NCBI GenBank assembly: GCA_033782935.1
Contig: JAWQEG010000710.1
Span: 3,286,001-3,350,000 of the forward strand
Source of the DNA: Petrolisthes cinctipes
Taxonomy: Eukaryota > Arthropoda > Malacostraca > Decapoda > Porcellanidae
Direction: 5' to 3'
DNA length: 64,000 nt
The notes beneath the pieces are model-generated. The model saw only the letters and a list, made by a program, of their open reading frames with translations, was not told the origin of the DNA and made no database searches. A program made the position numbers and the translations under genes. Positions 62,257-64,000 of this stretch are shown here, in pieces; position 1 is the first letter of the stretch, and each line of letters begins with the position of its first letter.

Positions 62257-64000
62257 TAAAATATCGATTTTCAGCATGTTTTGGGCATGTATTTTGAAAA
62301 TACTCTAACACGGAGTAGGCATTTACAGATCGCTTCTGGGACCCCAAAATATCGAATTTTCGAGTGTTTTGGGACTGAATTTAAGATATCGCCTTTACGC
62401 ACCTAAAATATCGATTTTTAGCATGTTTTGAGACTATATTTTGAAAATATTCTAGCACTGAGTAGGCATGTACAGATCGCTTCAGGGACCCAAAAATATC
62501 GAATTTTCGGGTGATTTCAGAGTGAATTTGAGATATAAACGAGTACAGATGTTGCATGCACATATCGACTTTTGGGAACCGAAAATATCGTTTTCTGAGC
62601 ATGTTTTGAGCCTATATTTTGAAAACATTCTACCACTGAGTAGGCATGTACAGATCGCTTCTGGGACCCCAAAATATCGAAATTTCAGGTGTTTAGGGCC
62701 AGAATTTGAGATATAAACGGGTACAGAAGATGCATGCACATATCGACTTTTGGGCACCTAAAAGATCGATTTTCAGTATGTTTTTGGCCTGTATTTTGAA
62801 AATACTCTAACACGGAGTATGCATGTACAGATCGTTTCTGGGACCCCTAAATATCGAATTTTCGGGTGTTTTGGGACTGAATTTGAAATATCGACTTTTT
62901 GGCACCTAAATGATCGATTTTAAGCATGTTTTTAGCCTATATTTTTAAAATATTCTAGCACTGAGTAGGAATGTACAGATTGCTTCTGGGACCCCAAAAT
63001 ATTTAATTTTCGGGTGTGTTGAGCCTGAATTTGAGATATAAACGGGTACAGAAGATACATGCACATATTGACTTTGGGCATCTAGAATATCGATTTTCAG
63101 CATGTTTTGGGCATGTATTTTGAAAATACTCTAACACGAAGTAGGCATGTACAGATCGCTTCTGGGACCCCAAAATATCGAATTTTCGGGTGTTTTGAGC
63201 CTGAATTTGAGATATAAACGGGTACTGAAGATGCATGCACATATCGATTTTTGGGCACCTAAAACATCGATTTTGAGCATGTTTTGAGCCTATATTTTGA
63301 AAATATTCTAGCACTGAGTAGGCATGTACAGATCGCTTCTGGGACCCCATAATATCGAATTTTCGGGTGTTTTGGGCCTGAATTTGAGATATCGCCTTTA
63401 CGCACCTAAAATATCGATTTTTAGCATGTTTTGAGCCTATATTTTGAAAATATTCTAGCACTGAGTAGGCATGTACAGATCGCTTCTGGGACCCATAAAT
63501 ATCGAATTTTCGGGTGTTTTCAGCCTGAATTTGAGATATAAACGAGTACAGAAGTTGCATGCACATATCGACATTTGGGAACCGAAAATATCGATTTTGA
63601 GCATGTTATGAGCCTATATTTTGAAAACATTCTAACACTGACTAGGCATGTACAGATCGCTTCTGGGACCCCAAAATATCAAAGTTTAAGTGTTTAGGGC
63701 CAGAATTTGAGATATAAACGGGTACAGAAGATGCATGCACATATCGACTTTTGGGCACCTAAAAGATCGATTTTCAGTATGTTTTTGGCCTGTATTTTGA
63801 AAATACTATAACACGGAGTAGGCATGTACAGATCCCTTCTGGGACCCCTAAATATCGAATTTTCGGGTGTTTTGGGACTGAATTTGAGATATCGACTTTT
63901 TGGCACCTAAAATATCGATTTTTAGCATGTTCTTAGCCTATATTTTGATAATATTCTAGCACTGAGTAGGCATGTACAGATTGCTTCTGGGACCCCAAAA
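62257..64000. repeat. 1827-bp higher-order unit, copy 2, cut by window end
   Basis: Continues to match copy 1 up to the last base of the window, including TGTTCTTAGCC and TATTTTGATAA (near 63930) against 62103. Whether more copies follow is not visible. Private changes include GTGTGTTGAGCC near 63014. Confidence 0.92.

Larger units (their letters stand above)
1..64000. repeat. Satellite DNA array, 177/148-bp monomers, head to tail
   Basis: The full window is a tandem array of roughly 390 monomers (64,000 divided by a mean near 163 bp). Nearly every monomer carries the same landmarks in the same order: GCTTCTGGGACCCC, ATCGAATTTTCGGGTG, GAATTTGAGATAT, GGCACCTAAAA, ATCGATTTT, TATTTTGAAAATA and GAGTAGGCATGTACAGAT. 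I saw no monomer in reverse orientation, no target-site duplication, no poly-A tract and no foreign insert. GC is about 41% in a hand-counted long monomer. Arrays like this are typical of eukaryotic centromeric or heterochromatic DNA. Which chromosome region or species this is cannot be read from the sequence, and I do not recognise the family. Confidence 0.98.

Noticed and set aside
381..63906. Many open reading frames of 60-286 codons on both strands as possible genes
   Set aside because: All are built from the same repeat peptide, overlap in several frames, occur on both strands of the same DNA, and end wherever a 148- or 176-bp monomer shifts the frame. Substitutions fall at all codon positions. 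There is no ribosome-binding, splice or domain evidence.
1..64000. CRISPR array or bacterial repeat system
   Set aside because: There are no unique spacers between repeats: the whole unit is repeated and varies gradually. There are no associated genes, and the unit length and nested duplications are those of satellite DNA.

Overview
The whole 64 kb window is one satellite DNA array: head-to-tail monomers in a single orientation, with no gene, RNA gene, transposon, CRISPR array or unique-sequence island that I can support. Every stretch I read carries the same monomer landmarks, and it starts and ends inside a monomer. A eukaryotic nuclear chromosome is the only sensible source. Monomer sizes near one nucleosome, higher-order repeats and many nested duplications fit a centromeric, pericentromeric or large heterochromatic block. 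I do not recognise the family and cannot name the organism, or choose between plant and animal, from sequence alone.

There are two monomer sizes, a long form of 177 bp (176 and 178 bp variants) and a short form of 148 bp (147 bp variants). They differ by a 29-bp block that lies between two ATAT direct repeats. The long monomer is itself an old tandem dimer: its 88-bp first half and 89-bp second half match at about 60 of 88 aligned positions, counted by hand. The history can therefore be read in layers: about 88 bp, then 177 bp, then loss of 29 bp to give 148 bp, then a 177+148 = 325-bp dimer, then trimers (472, 500 bp) and a tetramer (650 bp), then kilobase units (1298, 1623, 1827, 2811, 3037, 3428 bp), and finally a 6.3/10.2-kb block duplication.

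Layout. 1-6389: mixed monomers with small duplications (497 bp repeated at 4808; about 800 bp repeated 2327 bp away; a 500-bp trimer twice). 6390-12700 and 13171-23382: two copies of one large block whose 3901-bp length difference is fully explained by three exact-unit changes (148, 325 and 3428 bp). 23383-29840: less homogenised monomers. 29841-34386: a 1623-bp unit twice, the second copy enlarged by two extra 650-bp tetramers. 34239-39860: a 2811-bp unit twice. 39035-48145: a 3037-bp unit three times, then a shortened, rearranged fourth copy to about 50445. 50446-55999: diverse monomers with hybrid forms. 56000-58014: trimers and a 1298-bp-offset duplication. 57997-61045: another 1623-bp-offset pair. 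60430-64000: an 1827-bp unit almost twice, running off the window.

The open reading frames of 60-286 codons on both strands are by-products of the repeat: 177 and 147 are multiples of three, so stop-free frames run on from monomer to monomer. I reject all of them as genes. All offsets, lengths and match counts were worked out by hand from positions in the window; identity percentages for the large units were not computed.
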